From SZUA-444 sp965226565 (GTDB taxonomy: Bacteria > Bacillota > Clostridia > Oscillospirales > Ruminococcaceae), in NCBI GenBank assembly GCA_965226565.1, contig CBDDDI010000001.1:62001-126000 (forward strand): a DNA stretch of 64,000 bases. The letters run 5' to 3'. A model generated the notes under the pieces. That model had not been told where the DNA came from. It saw only the letters and a program-made list of their open reading frames with translations, and did no database searches. Below, piece by piece: positions 1 to 6,943 of this stretch. Position 1 is the first letter of the stretch. Each line of letters starts with the position of its first letter. Made by a program: the position numbers and the translations under genes.

Positions 1-719
1 TCATAGGTATAGTTTGTTGGGTCAACCCATGGAGTTCCATTAAAGTCAACAGTAATTGGGTTAAGAATAGGATCAAATGTATCTGTAAGAGTAACATTAT
101 CTCCAGCTACAGCATCAGTATTTCCGAAGTTTTGGATAGTAAATGTATAAGTCAATTGACCATTTTCATTAACAACGTCAGGACATATACACTTAGTAAT
201 TGTAAGCTCAGCTAAATCTTCAGTAGAAATAGTTTCAGTAATAGTAATATCTTCACTTAATCCGCCTCCAGAAATAACAGCTTCATTTGTAATAGTAGAA
301 GCAGCATCCAGCGGAGCAAATTCATTTACTTTAACTTCATAAATTATAGTAGCGTTTCCGTTAGCAGGAACACTGATATTAGTAATAACTAAAGGTGGTC
401 CAGCAGCAACAGGAGGTGCTACTTGCAATGCACCATTAATATAGTACTGTATAGAACCTGCAACATAATCAAGTGGAACAAGTGTTCCAACACCAAATGG
501 ATATTCACCAAGGTTATCTGTAACAGTAAGCCCAGTAAAATCAGTTGTTCCTGAGTTAACAATTGAGATTACATAAGTTACATCATCGCCTGCAGTGTAG
601 TTATCTGTAACAGCTGTTTTAGTAGCTGATAATGTAGCTAATATCTCTCCGGTAATAGTATTTGAATTAACAACATTTCCGTTATACGAAAGCGTCGCTT
701 GGTTAGTAAAAATTGCCAT
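1..719 (-). CDS. DUF11-repeat surface-type protein (C-terminus beyond window)
   Basis: This is an open frame from an ATG at 719 to the window edge, about 239 codons, with AAGGAGG just upstream of the start. The translation begins MAIFTNQATLSYNG and has two Thr/Asn/Val-rich beta-sandwich repeats of the DUF11 type, with the motifs DDVTYVISIVNSG and GQLTYTFTIQNFGNTDA. DUF11 proteins are usually extracellular adhesive or structural repeat proteins. No signal peptide or membrane segment is visible at the N-terminus, which is odd for an exported protein and fits mother-cell delivery to a spore surface or a non-classical route. A CATATAATA element lies 42 bases upstream of the start. The family is clear; the exact role is unknown. 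Confidence 0.8.
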   Translation of the reverse strand, partial: MAIFTNQATLSYNGNVVNSNTITGEILATLSATKTAVTDNYTAGDDVTYVISIVNSGTTDFTGLTVTDNLGEYPFGVGTLVPLDYVAGSIQYYINGALQVAPPVAAGPPLVITNISVPANGNATIIYEVKVNEFAPLDAASTITNEAVISGGGLSEDITITETISTEDLAELTITKCICPDVVNENGQLTYTFTIQNFGNTDAVAGDNVTLTDTFDPILNPITVDFNGTPWVDPTNYTY

Positions 720-760
720 ATATTTCCTCCTTATATAAATAATGAGTTATTACCTCAAAT

Positions 761-769
761 TATTATATG
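761..769 (-). promoter_or_regulatory. CATAnnnTA promoter element before the DUF11 gene
   Basis: On the minus strand this reads CATATAATA, matching the sigma-K -10 consensus CATAnnnTA. TCA lies 16 bases upstream, as it does in front of the nucleosidase fusion gene. It also contains TATAAT, so a vegetative promoter is not excluded, but no TTGACA-like -35 lies at 16–18 bases. Confidence 0.35.
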
Positions 770-827
770 TGAAAGAATATTAAATTGACACTTTTTAAAC
801 ACGTTTTATGTATATTTTAATTTAAAA

Positions 828-1178
828 TTATTCAAATTTTGTTACTGGAAAAGAAGGCTTAGTAACTTGTTCTTTTGTTTCTGAAGATTTATCATCAGAA
901 ATTTGATCTTCTGGTAAATTTTCCGGATCTAAACAGTTAAATACCTTCATTTTTGGCTGAAAATCTTTTGGTAAACGTTTTTTCATCATTCTACATCTGT
1001 TTTGTGATTGCATATTATTTGGCATTTGATTATTATTTATTGTTTGTCTGTTGTTTTGAAATTGCCTGTTGTTTGGTGATTGATTATTTTGTTGAAATTG
1101 TCTGTTATTTGGTGATTGGTTATTGTTTTGTAATTGTCTATTGCATTGACAATTTTTATTGTTTGAGTTATTTATCAT
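828..1178 (-). CDS. Asn/Gln-rich low-complexity protein
   Basis: A 116-residue hypothetical protein. I chose the ATG at 1178 rather than the longer frame from 1211 because AGGAG lies 7 bases upstream of it. Residues about 1–65 are dominated by Asn and Gln with an imperfect repeat NNNQSPNNRQFQ; the C-terminal half is charged (KRLPKDFQPKMKVFNCLDPENLPEDQ). There is no signal peptide, membrane segment or enzyme motif. Its start overlaps the stop of the FMN-binding-fold gene upstream by 11 bases, so the two are translationally coupled. Low-complexity Asn/Gln proteins are common among spore coat and surface layers, but this assignment is inference from context only. Confidence 0.6.
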   Translation of the reverse strand: MINNSNNKNCQCNRQLQNNNQSPNNRQFQQNNQSPNNRQFQNNRQTINNNQMPNNMQSQNRCRMMKKRLPKDFQPKMKVFNCLDPENLPEDQISDDKSSETKEQVTKPSFPVTKFE

Positions 1179-1581
1179 AGCTAGGCTCCTTATTATTTGT
1201 TTTTGGTACAATTTTTTTTCCTGAGATTGTATGTGCTAAAATTTCTAAACCTATGTAGTCTTTGCCATAAGGACAATCTTTAGATTTTTCAACAAATTCA
1301 GTTAATTCGCCTCTAGCAACAACAGTACAAAGAGTATTGTTCATATAAGTTTCAAATTCCAGTGCAACTTTAGGATTAGAATTCAAACAACGTATTTTTT
1401 CTCCAGAGTCTTTGCTGTATAGCAAAAACCATAATCTCTCGTCATTATATTTCCAAAGAAAATACATAGGAACAATATACGGTTGATTATTATCTGAAAC
1501 AGACAATCTACAATAAGAGGCAATATCCAAAAGTTCAAAAATTTCTTTTTTGGTAAGTTTCTGATTTTCTTTATCTAACAT
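1168..1581 (-). CDS. Pyridoxamine 5'-phosphate oxidase-like (FMN-binding split barrel) protein
   Basis: A 137-residue protein read from the ATG at 1581, which has AGGTGA upstream; the longer frame from 1614 has no better ribosome site. It resembles the small NimA/PNPOx-like flavin-binding proteins: LSVSDNNQPYIVPMYFLW at the N-terminus is the usual beta hairpin, followed by SGEKIRCLNSNPKVALEFE and a central strand TVVARGELTEF. Family members bind FMN or related flavins as small dimers and their substrates are mostly unknown. The same fold recurs at the C-terminus of the nucleosidase fusion at 2559–4118, so the locus carries two copies. It is co-transcribed with the Asn/Gln-rich gene. Confidence 0.75.
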   Translation of the reverse strand: MLDKENQKLTKKEIFELLDIASYCRLSVSDNNQPYIVPMYFLWKYNDERLWFLLYSKDSGEKIRCLNSNPKVALEFETYMNNTLCTVVARGELTEFVEKSKDCPYGKDYIGLEILAHTISGKKIVPKTNNKEPSYDK

Positions 1582-1623
1582 AGTTTCACCTCGTTTAATA
1601 ATATAAAAAAACACTTAATGTAA

Positions 1624-1632
1624 TATAATATG
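1624..1632 (-). promoter_or_regulatory. CATAnnnTA element before the FMN-binding-fold gene
   Basis: The minus strand reads CATATTATA, 43 bases upstream of the ATG at 1581. It lacks a TATAAT core, so it is a cleaner sigma-K-like -10 than its neighbours. It sits in the divergent gap opposite the element at 1663. Confidence 0.3.
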
Positions 1633-1662
1633 TGTAATAAGTAATCAATATGATAATAACAA

Positions 1663-1671
1663 CATAAAATA
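1663..1671 (+). promoter_or_regulatory. CATAnnnTA element before the QueD-tail gene
   Basis: The plus strand reads CATAAAATA, 81 bases upstream of the ATG at 1752, with TCA 15 bases before it. Together with the minus-strand element at 1624–1632 this makes a back-to-back divergent promoter pair. Confidence 0.3.
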
Positions 1672-1751
1672 GATTGTAAACAGTATTAAAATAAATATAA
1701 AATGTATGCAAAATTGTAATTGCTTTTAATTTTTATCAAAGGAGTTTTTAT

Positions 1752-2462
1752 ATGTACAAAATTTTAAATTCAAAAAATCAAGTATCTTTTTTAAGGTATG
1801 AAACCATTTCTGAAGTTTTTTCAGATAATGTACATTCAATTAATTTAATAGTTATGCAAAGTCCATTAAAATCACCTGCAGTTAATTCTAATGAAATAAA
1901 AAAAGAGCAGCCTCACTATATTTTTTATAATAAAAATAAACTTATTAATGGACCAAATGGATATCATGGAAAAAATATTTTAAATAAAAATGTATCTTCA
2001 ATGAAAGAAAATAATACATATGATTTTAGCACTTATGATTTTCATTATATAATTTCTGATAAAAATAATAATATAAAAGGTCCAAAAGGATATCATGGCA
2101 AAAAGGTTGTTAACAAATATATAAAAAAAGATAGTAATAAAAAGGATGATAAAAAAGATATTACAAAAGATTCTACTACAAAACTTAATATGTTAAATAT
2201 TGCAAATCTTTTTAAAAAGCAAATTGGAGATAAATGGAATTCAAAAACATTAATTCAAAAAGATGTTAATGTAAAAGAATCACCATTTCCACTAGAATAT
2301 GTTTCATTTTCTCCAAGTTTAGAAAATATAGCAAAATATGTTTATGAAACAATGTTGCCAGTATTAAATAAAGAATTAAAAGGAAAGTTAATAGCAGTAG
2401 AGATTGAAACAACAAATGGTGTAGCAATATATTGTGAAGAAAAACTTGATAATAAAAAATAA
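1752..2462 (+). CDS. Unknown protein with two GPxGYHGK repeats and a QueD-like C-terminus
   Basis: A 236-residue protein with AAAGGAG before its ATG. I do not recognise the full protein. Two copies of a block of about 25 residues, centred on INGPNGYHGKNILNK and IKGPKGYHGKKVVNK, fall at about residues 69–85 and 110–127. A Lys/Asp-rich linker follows. The last ~50 residues (SPSLENIAKYVYETMLPVL...LIAVEIETTNGVAIY) read like the C-terminal helix and strand of 6-pyruvoyl-tetrahydropterin synthase/QueD, where PTAENIAKYI and VWETPTSxA are usual. The zinc-binding HxH of that family is not seen. It is probably a structural or degenerate relative. There is no signal peptide. Confidence 0.6.
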   Translation: MYKILNSKNQVSFLRYETISEVFSDNVHSINLIVMQSPLKSPAVNSNEIKKEQPHYIFYNKNKLINGPNGYHGKNILNKNVSSMKENNTYDFSTYDFHYIISDKNNNIKGPKGYHGKKVVNKYIKKDSNKKDDKKDITKDSTTKLNMLNIANLFKKQIGDKWNSKTLIQKDVNVKESPFPLEYVSFSPSLENIAKYVYETMLPVLNKELKGKLIAVEIETTNGVAIYCEEKLDNKK

Positions 2463-2474
2463 TATTAATATAAT

Positions 2475-2515
2475 AAAAGGCTAGGAAATCAAAATTGACT
2501 TCCAGCCTTTTATTT
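2475..2515 (+). terminator. Bidirectional terminator hairpin
   Basis: AAAAGGCTaGGAA pairs with TTCCaGCCTTTT and is followed by ATTTTAG. It ends the 1752–2462 gene and, read on the other strand, the convergent nucleosidase fusion gene. Confidence 0.75.
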
Positions 2516-2558
2516 TAGTTATTTAGCTATTCAAAAATAGATATATTAATACATTTTA

Positions 2559-4118
2559 TTATTTAAAATATTCTCGTCCAGTCATAGAACAAACATCAAC
2601 GGTAATTTCCATGTCTTTGTTATTATTAGAATAGTTTAGCATTGCTTTACCTAAAGCAACAACACTTCTTACATTACATGCATCTTCATCAATAAATGTT
2701 AAAACAACATTATTATTGTTTTTAAGACAGTTTATTTTTTTACCATAAGCTTTACTCAAAAGTTTAAATCTATTTGGACATTTGCAGTCAACTTCATAAC
2801 ACATTGGAACAACATAAGGTTCATCAATATTAACAACGCCTAAATTAACATGAGTACAATTGTTTATTACATTTTTAATTTGTCTACTATCAAGTTCATT
2901 AAAACGTTTTGAATCTATTTGACAATTTCCAAGGTTTGGCCAATCAGAATCATGGTGATGATGGTGATGACAATCACATGGATTAATAGGACAAGCAGGC
3001 ACTATTTTACTAGGTTTAACAGTATTAGGACAATCACATGGGTTAATAGGACAAGCAGGCACTATTTTGCTAGGTTTAACAGTATTAGGACAATCACATG
3101 GATTAATAGGACAAGAAGGTCCTATTTTGCTAGGTTTAACAGTATTAGGACAATCACATGGGTTAATAGGACAAGAAGGTCCTATTTTACTAGGTTTAAC
3201 AGTATCACAAAAAGCACGTTGTAGTTCTTGAAGTGGCAAAAGATTAGCTAAGCCTGATTGAGACAAAGCACGTTGTAGCTCTTGAAGAGGCAAAGAATTA
3301 GCTAGGCCTGATTGAGACAAAGCACGCTGTAATTCTTGAAGTGACCAAGAATTTCCATCAAGACCATCTTGTAGTTCTGAAACTTGGCAAGGAACTTGAG
3401 GACAATCACATTGTGGGTCATTAGTACAAGGCATATTCGGAACCATAGCAGCTACAACATCACAAGCACGGCTGTTAGCAGCGTCAGCATATTGTTGATA
3501 TTCCATAGGTGCATCGTCTCCAGCGAAGTTAGAAATACCTTTTACAAATACTACAGGAGTATTAGAGATAAATCCATTTTGTGCAACAGCACCACATTCC
3601 ATGTCAATAAATTGGCTATTAAATTTATCTGAAATAAGATCACGTTCAATATCATCAGCAATAAATTGTTCACCAGTTGCAACTTTACCAGTTAAGGAGT
3701 TGTAACCTAATTCGTTAACAGTATTCTCAGCTAATTCAGTAAGTTTAGGACTACTAAAGAATTCTCCAAGTCCTACTCCAGGAATTACTGTTTCAGGATA
3801 ACCAATAGCAGATGAATTTACGCTATATTGAACAGAACTTGATCCTATAGCAATATCACAAATATTCATTCCGTCGTCTTCCATATATCCGCAGTTTCCA
3901 ACACCTATCATTGAATTAACACAATAATTATCATTGATAAAACCAGTTGCCATACCAAGATTTACTTTGTTGTATCCAGTAGAAACAAGCAAAACAGCTC
4001 TTCCATTAAGAATACCTTCCATAACAACAGCTTTTCCAAATTTGTTTGTGTTTTTAACATCTGTTTGGTCAATCAGATGTTGAAGATCCTCCATTGAGGA
4101 TCCAAAAATACCAATCAT
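2559..4118 (-). CDS. Nucleosidase-like domain – Cys-rich repeats – His6 – FMN-binding-fold fusion
   Basis: A 519-residue protein; the ATG at 4118 (MIGIFGSSMED) is preferred because it starts the conserved fold and has AAGGAG upstream. Residues about 1–230 resemble 5'-methylthioadenosine/S-adenosylhomocysteine nucleosidase, including DMECGAVAQ for the usual DMEGAA ribose-binding segment. The catalytic Asp of the S-D-x-A motif is Asn here (SNFAGDDA), so activity is doubtful. Then come about three 18-residue repeats (LQELQRALSQSGLA), four 20-residue repeats (TVKPSKI...CPINPCDCPN, three Cys each), a natural HHHHHH run, and a C-terminal pyridoxamine-phosphate-oxidase-like domain (about 415–519). 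No signal peptide is seen. The Cys repeats suggest a cross-linked layer such as a spore coat, which is inference. Confidence 0.75.
   Translation of the reverse strand: MIGIFGSSMEDLQHLIDQTDVKNTNKFGKAVVMEGILNGRAVLLVSTGYNKVNLGMATGFINDNYCVNSMIGVGNCGYMEDDGMNICDIAIGSSSVQYSVNSSAIGYPETVIPGVGLGEFFSSPKLTELAENTVNELGYNSLTGKVATGEQFIADDIERDLISDKFNSQFIDMECGAVAQNGFISNTPVVFVKGISNFAGDDAPMEYQQYADAANSRACDVVAAMVPNMPCTNDPQCDCPQVPCQVSELQDGLDGNSWSLQELQRALSQSGLANSLPLQELQRALSQSGLANLLPLQELQRAFCDTVKPSKIGPSCPINPCDCPNTVKPSKIGPSCPINPCDCPNTVKPSKIVPACPINPCDCPNTVKPSKIVPACPINPCDCHHHHHHDSDWPNLGNCQIDSKRFNELDSRQIKNVINNCTHVNLGVVNIDEPYVVPMCYEVDCKCPNRFKLLSKAYGKKINCLKNNNNVVLTFIDEDACNVRSVVALGKAMLNYSNNNKDMEITVDVCSMTGREYFK
2971..3206 (-). 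repeat. Four 60-bp in-frame tandem repeats
   Basis: Unit starts at 2971, 3031, 3091 and 3151. Each encodes 20 residues with CPINPCDCPN and TVKPSKI. The copies differ by only a few bases (the residue pairs after SKI alternate between GPS and VPA), which implies recent expansion or gene conversion. Confidence 0.9.
3211..3360 (-). repeat. About 2.7 copies of a 54-bp in-frame tandem repeat
   Basis: Unit starts are near 3211, 3265 and 3319, each encoding 18 residues around LQELQRALSQSGLA. They are predicted to be helical and amphipathic. They lie directly upstream, in protein order, of the Cys-rich 60-bp array. Confidence 0.85.
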
Positions 4119-4171
4119 ATAATATAATTTCTCCTTTTTGATTTGTCGATTTTTGTCAAATGTGACAATTA

Positions 4172-4180
4172 TATTATATG
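4172..4180 (-). promoter_or_regulatory. CATAnnnTA element before the nucleosidase fusion gene
   Basis: The minus strand reads CATATAATA, 54 bases upstream of the ATG at 4118. It is the same 9-mer as before the DUF11 gene and again has TCA exactly 16 bases upstream. No consensus -35 for the vegetative sigma factor lies at the right distance. Confidence 0.35.
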
Positions 4181-4217
4181 CTAGGAACAAGCTTTTTGAT
4201 AATGTTAATATATAAGA

Positions 4218-5108
4218 TTACTTTGCTTTTTTGTTTTTATAAAACATAAAAATAGCAATTGAAATAATAAAAACATATCCAATAAAGCTATAAATACTTG
4301 GAATATCACCAAATATTAAAAAGCCATATATAGCTGAGAAAATAATTTGTGTGTAATCATAAACAGATATTTCTTTTGCAGGAGCATTGCTGTATGCAGC
4401 GGTAATAGCAAACTGACCAAAACTAGCAAATAATCCTGCTCCTATTAAATAAATAATTTGTAAAGTATTCATAGGTGCAAAATCAAATATTACAAAAGGG
4501 AAGCATACTATTGTTGAAAATGCAGAAAAGAAAAATACAATGAATGGACCTCTTTCACCACGTATAGAAAGCAGTCTAATTATTGTATAAGCAAGTCCAG
4601 CAGACATCGCACCAAAAACTCCTATTATAGATGCAAAACTTCCTAAACTTGATGTAAATGGAGCACCAGTAAATAATGATTTAAATATGTTAGGATTAAT
4701 AATAAATAAACTACTAGTAAAAGCTCCAATAACGCATACAATTTGCCAAGATTTTATTTTTTCTTTTAAAATTATAAATGAAAATAAGATTACAAAAAAA
4801 GGTGATAATTTAACTATCATAGTAGCATCTGATAGCATAAGATTTTCAATTGCATAAAAATTAAAAAATATTCCTATTGTTCCGAAAAATGATCTTAAAA
4901 TAAGAAATTTTAAATTTCCTTTTTTAAATGAAAAGTCAGCACCTTGTTTCATAATTATAATAAATGAGAAAATAAGAGCAATTACATTTCTAAACATACT
5001 TTTTTGTATAAATGGTACGTCACCTGATAATTGTATAAATAAACTCATTGTAGAAAAACTTAGTGCGGATAAAATAATATATACAATCCCTTTATATTTA
5101 TTGTTCAT
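4218..5108 (-). CDS. DMT-superfamily (EamA) permease
   Basis: A 296-residue inner-membrane protein with ten hydrophobic segments in two EamA repeats (about 5–137 and 155–290). TGGAGG precedes the ATG at 5108. The first repeat shows the typical FRNVIALIF and FYAIENLMLSDATMIVKLSPFFVILFSFIILKE pattern, the second YTIIRLLSIRGERGPFIVFFFSAFS and the final EISVYDYTQIIFSAIYGFLIFGD. Family members export or take up small metabolites, amino acids or drugs; the substrate cannot be read from the sequence. It stands between the surface-type cluster and the ABC/ECF block with its own upstream gap. Confidence 0.85.
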   Translation of the reverse strand: MNNKYKGIVYIILSALSFSTMSLFIQLSGDVPFIQKSMFRNVIALIFSFIIIMKQGADFSFKKGNLKFLILRSFFGTIGIFFNFYAIENLMLSDATMIVKLSPFFVILFSFIILKEKIKSWQIVCVIGAFTSSLFIINPNIFKSLFTGAPFTSSLGSFASIIGVFGAMSAGLAYTIIRLLSIRGERGPFIVFFFSAFSTIVCFPFVIFDFAPMNTLQIIYLIGAGLFASFGQFAITAAYSNAPAKEISVYDYTQIIFSAIYGFLIFGDIPSIYSFIGYVFIISIAIFMFYKNKKAK

Positions 5109-5194
5109 GATACCTCCAATAATGCTTAATAAAATTTCATATATAAGTATAGCATAAAATTAGAATAATAAATATAATTTTTATAATTATTTAA

Positions 5195-6943
5195 TTATGC
5201 AATTTTCCATCCTTCAGCAAGTTCTCTTATTTTTATAAACTGTTTATATTTTCCTTCTGTAAAAATAAGCTCTTCATGTGTTCCTTTTTGGACTATTTGA
5301 CCATTGTCAACAACTAGTATTTGATCTGCATTTTCTATAGTTGCAAGTCTATGAGCTATAGTAATAATAGTTTTGTTTTTAGTCAATTCAGAAATAGCTT
5401 CTTGGATATAGTGTTCATTTTCAGGATCTATACTGGCTGTTGCTTCATCTAAAATAATTATAGGCGAATCTTTTAAAATTGCTCTAGCAATAGATATTCT
5501 TTGTTTTTCTCCTCCAGAAAGAGTCCCACCACCTTCTCCAACAATAGTGTCATATCCATTTGGCAATTGCATAATAAAATCATGACAACATGCTTTTTTT
5601 GAAGCTTCTATCATTTCTTTTTTAGTAGCATCAGGTTTGCCAAAACAAATATTAGAACGAATAGTATCATTAAAAAGATAAACATTTTGAAAAACCATAG
5701 AAATATTTTTTAATAAACTATCACATGTTAATTCTTTAATATTATGACCACCAACTAAGATGTTTCCACTATCAACATCATAAAATCTTGCAAGCAAATT
5801 GCAAATAGTAGATTTTCCTGATCCAGATGGACCAATAATTGCTGTAGTTGTTTTTTCTTTGATATCAAAATTTATATTATTTAAAACTTTTCTGCTATCA
5901 TAACTAAAATCAACATTTTTAAAATTAATATCAAAAGAAGATAAAGAAATATCACTACTATTTTCATCTAAATAGGTTTGTTTTTTCATTTTTTTTAGCT
6001 GGTTCATTGCATCATCCATAACACTTAAAAGATGAGCCGAATCACTAATAGGTTCAATACTTCCGAAAATATTAAATGAAAATAAAATAAATGCAAGCAT
6101 AGTTGTAATATCCATTTTTCCTTTGAATCCTAGAATACATGTTGCTCCAGCTAAAACAATAGAACCAAATTTTAAAGCTAACAAATGTAGACAATTAGAT
6201 GGAATAAAGCCCCATTCAATTTTAAGATGTATTTTTTTACTTTCAGAAATAGCGTTTTTAATATTATTAAAAGAAACTCCGTTTTGTCCAAAAGATTTAA
6301 CTGTTGGTAAACCACGTGCATATTCAAGTGCTGATTTTGTTAAATCACTATTTGATTTGGCTTCTTTAGGTGTATTTTTAGTGCTAAAATGAGAGATTAT
6401 AAGCAGAAATACAAAAGATATAAGAACTGCAGCTATACAAATTGAAGATAGTGTAGGATTCATAAATAAAAATCCAATAAAAATAACAAGAAAATTTATA
6501 TATCCTCCTACAAAATTGTCTATCATACGCACTCCCATTGTTTCAAGTGTATTAAGACCTGTTGTAATTGAATTTAAAATATTACCTGTATTCATTTCAT
6601 TAAAATATCCAAGAGATACTCTTTTTAATGATTCTCCAACTTCAAGTCTGTTTTTTGCAACCATATGATAACCTATAGGTTCCTGGCATTTTGCTTTAAT
6701 AAACATGAAAATAAATTTTAAAATTACTAAAGCTAAAATAATAATAAAACTTTTTACAATCCATGTTTTATCAAATGTTGCAAAAGTGTTTACATTTTTA
6801 ATCATTTTTCCTAATGTAAAAGCTGCAACCATGATAGTTGCTGCTGAAAATATATGTATAAAAAAGGTGAGAACAAATCCGAAATAAAGTCTTTTTTTAT
6901 ATTCACCACACCAATCTATAATGCGTTTAACTGTTTTAAACAT
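5195..6943 (-). CDS. ABC transporter half-subunit B (permease–ATPase), pair 1
   Basis: A 582-residue protein with an N-terminal six-helix ABC transmembrane domain (about 15–310) and a C-terminal nucleotide-binding domain: Walker A GPSGSGKST near residue 370, signature LSGGEKQ, Walker B IIILDEATA with its catalytic Glu, and switch His in IAHRLAT. Its start overlaps the stop of the partner gene by 8 bases, so it is coupled to it. The two form a heterodimer of the type IV/exporter fold, the fold also used by YbtPQ/IrtAB siderophore importers. Gene order AraC regulator–ABC–ABC in an operon with an ECF importer resembles metal or metallophore uptake loci, but the substrate is not known. Confidence 0.85.
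   Translation of the reverse strand: MFKTVKRIIDWCGEYKKRLYFGFVLTFFIHIFSAATIMVAAFTLGKMIKNVNTFATFDKTWIVKSFIIILALVILKFIFMFIKAKCQEPIGYHMVAKNRLEVGESLKRVSLGYFNEMNTGNILNSITTGLNTLETMGVRMIDNFVGGYINFLVIFIGFLFMNPTLSSICIAAVLISFVFLLIISHFSTKNTPKEAKSNSDLTKSALEYARGLPTVKSFGQNGVSFNNIKNAISESKKIHLKIEWGFIPSNCLHLLALKFGSIVLAGATCILGFKGKMDITTMLAFILFSFNIFGSIEPISDSAHLLSVMDDAMNQLKKMKKQTYLDENSSDISLSSFDINFKNVDFSYDSRKVLNNINFDIKEKTTTAIIGPSGSGKSTICNLLARFYDVDSGNILVGGHNIKELTCDSLLKNISMVFQNVYLFNDTIRSNICFGKPDATKKEMIEASKKACCHDFIMQLPNGYDTIVGEGGGTLSGGEKQRISIARAILKDSPIIILDEATASIDPENEHYIQEAISELTKNKTIITIAHRLATIENADQILVVDNGQIVQKGTHEELIFTEGKYKQFIKIRELAEGWKIA

Noticed and set aside
953..1180. Hydrophobic 75-codon plus-strand frame
   Set aside because: It is opposite the Asn/Gln-rich gene, whose AAT/CAA codons read as Ile/Cys/Val/Leu on the other strand; no start signal.
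2919..3224. Open frame of 101 codons on the plus strand across the repeats
   Set aside because: It is the antisense of the 60-bp repeats; periodic repeats keep all frames open. No ribosome site and no family.
2971..3360. CRISPR-like array of regular repeats
   Set aside because: The units are contiguous with no variable spacers, they are in frame in a coding region, and no cas genes are present.
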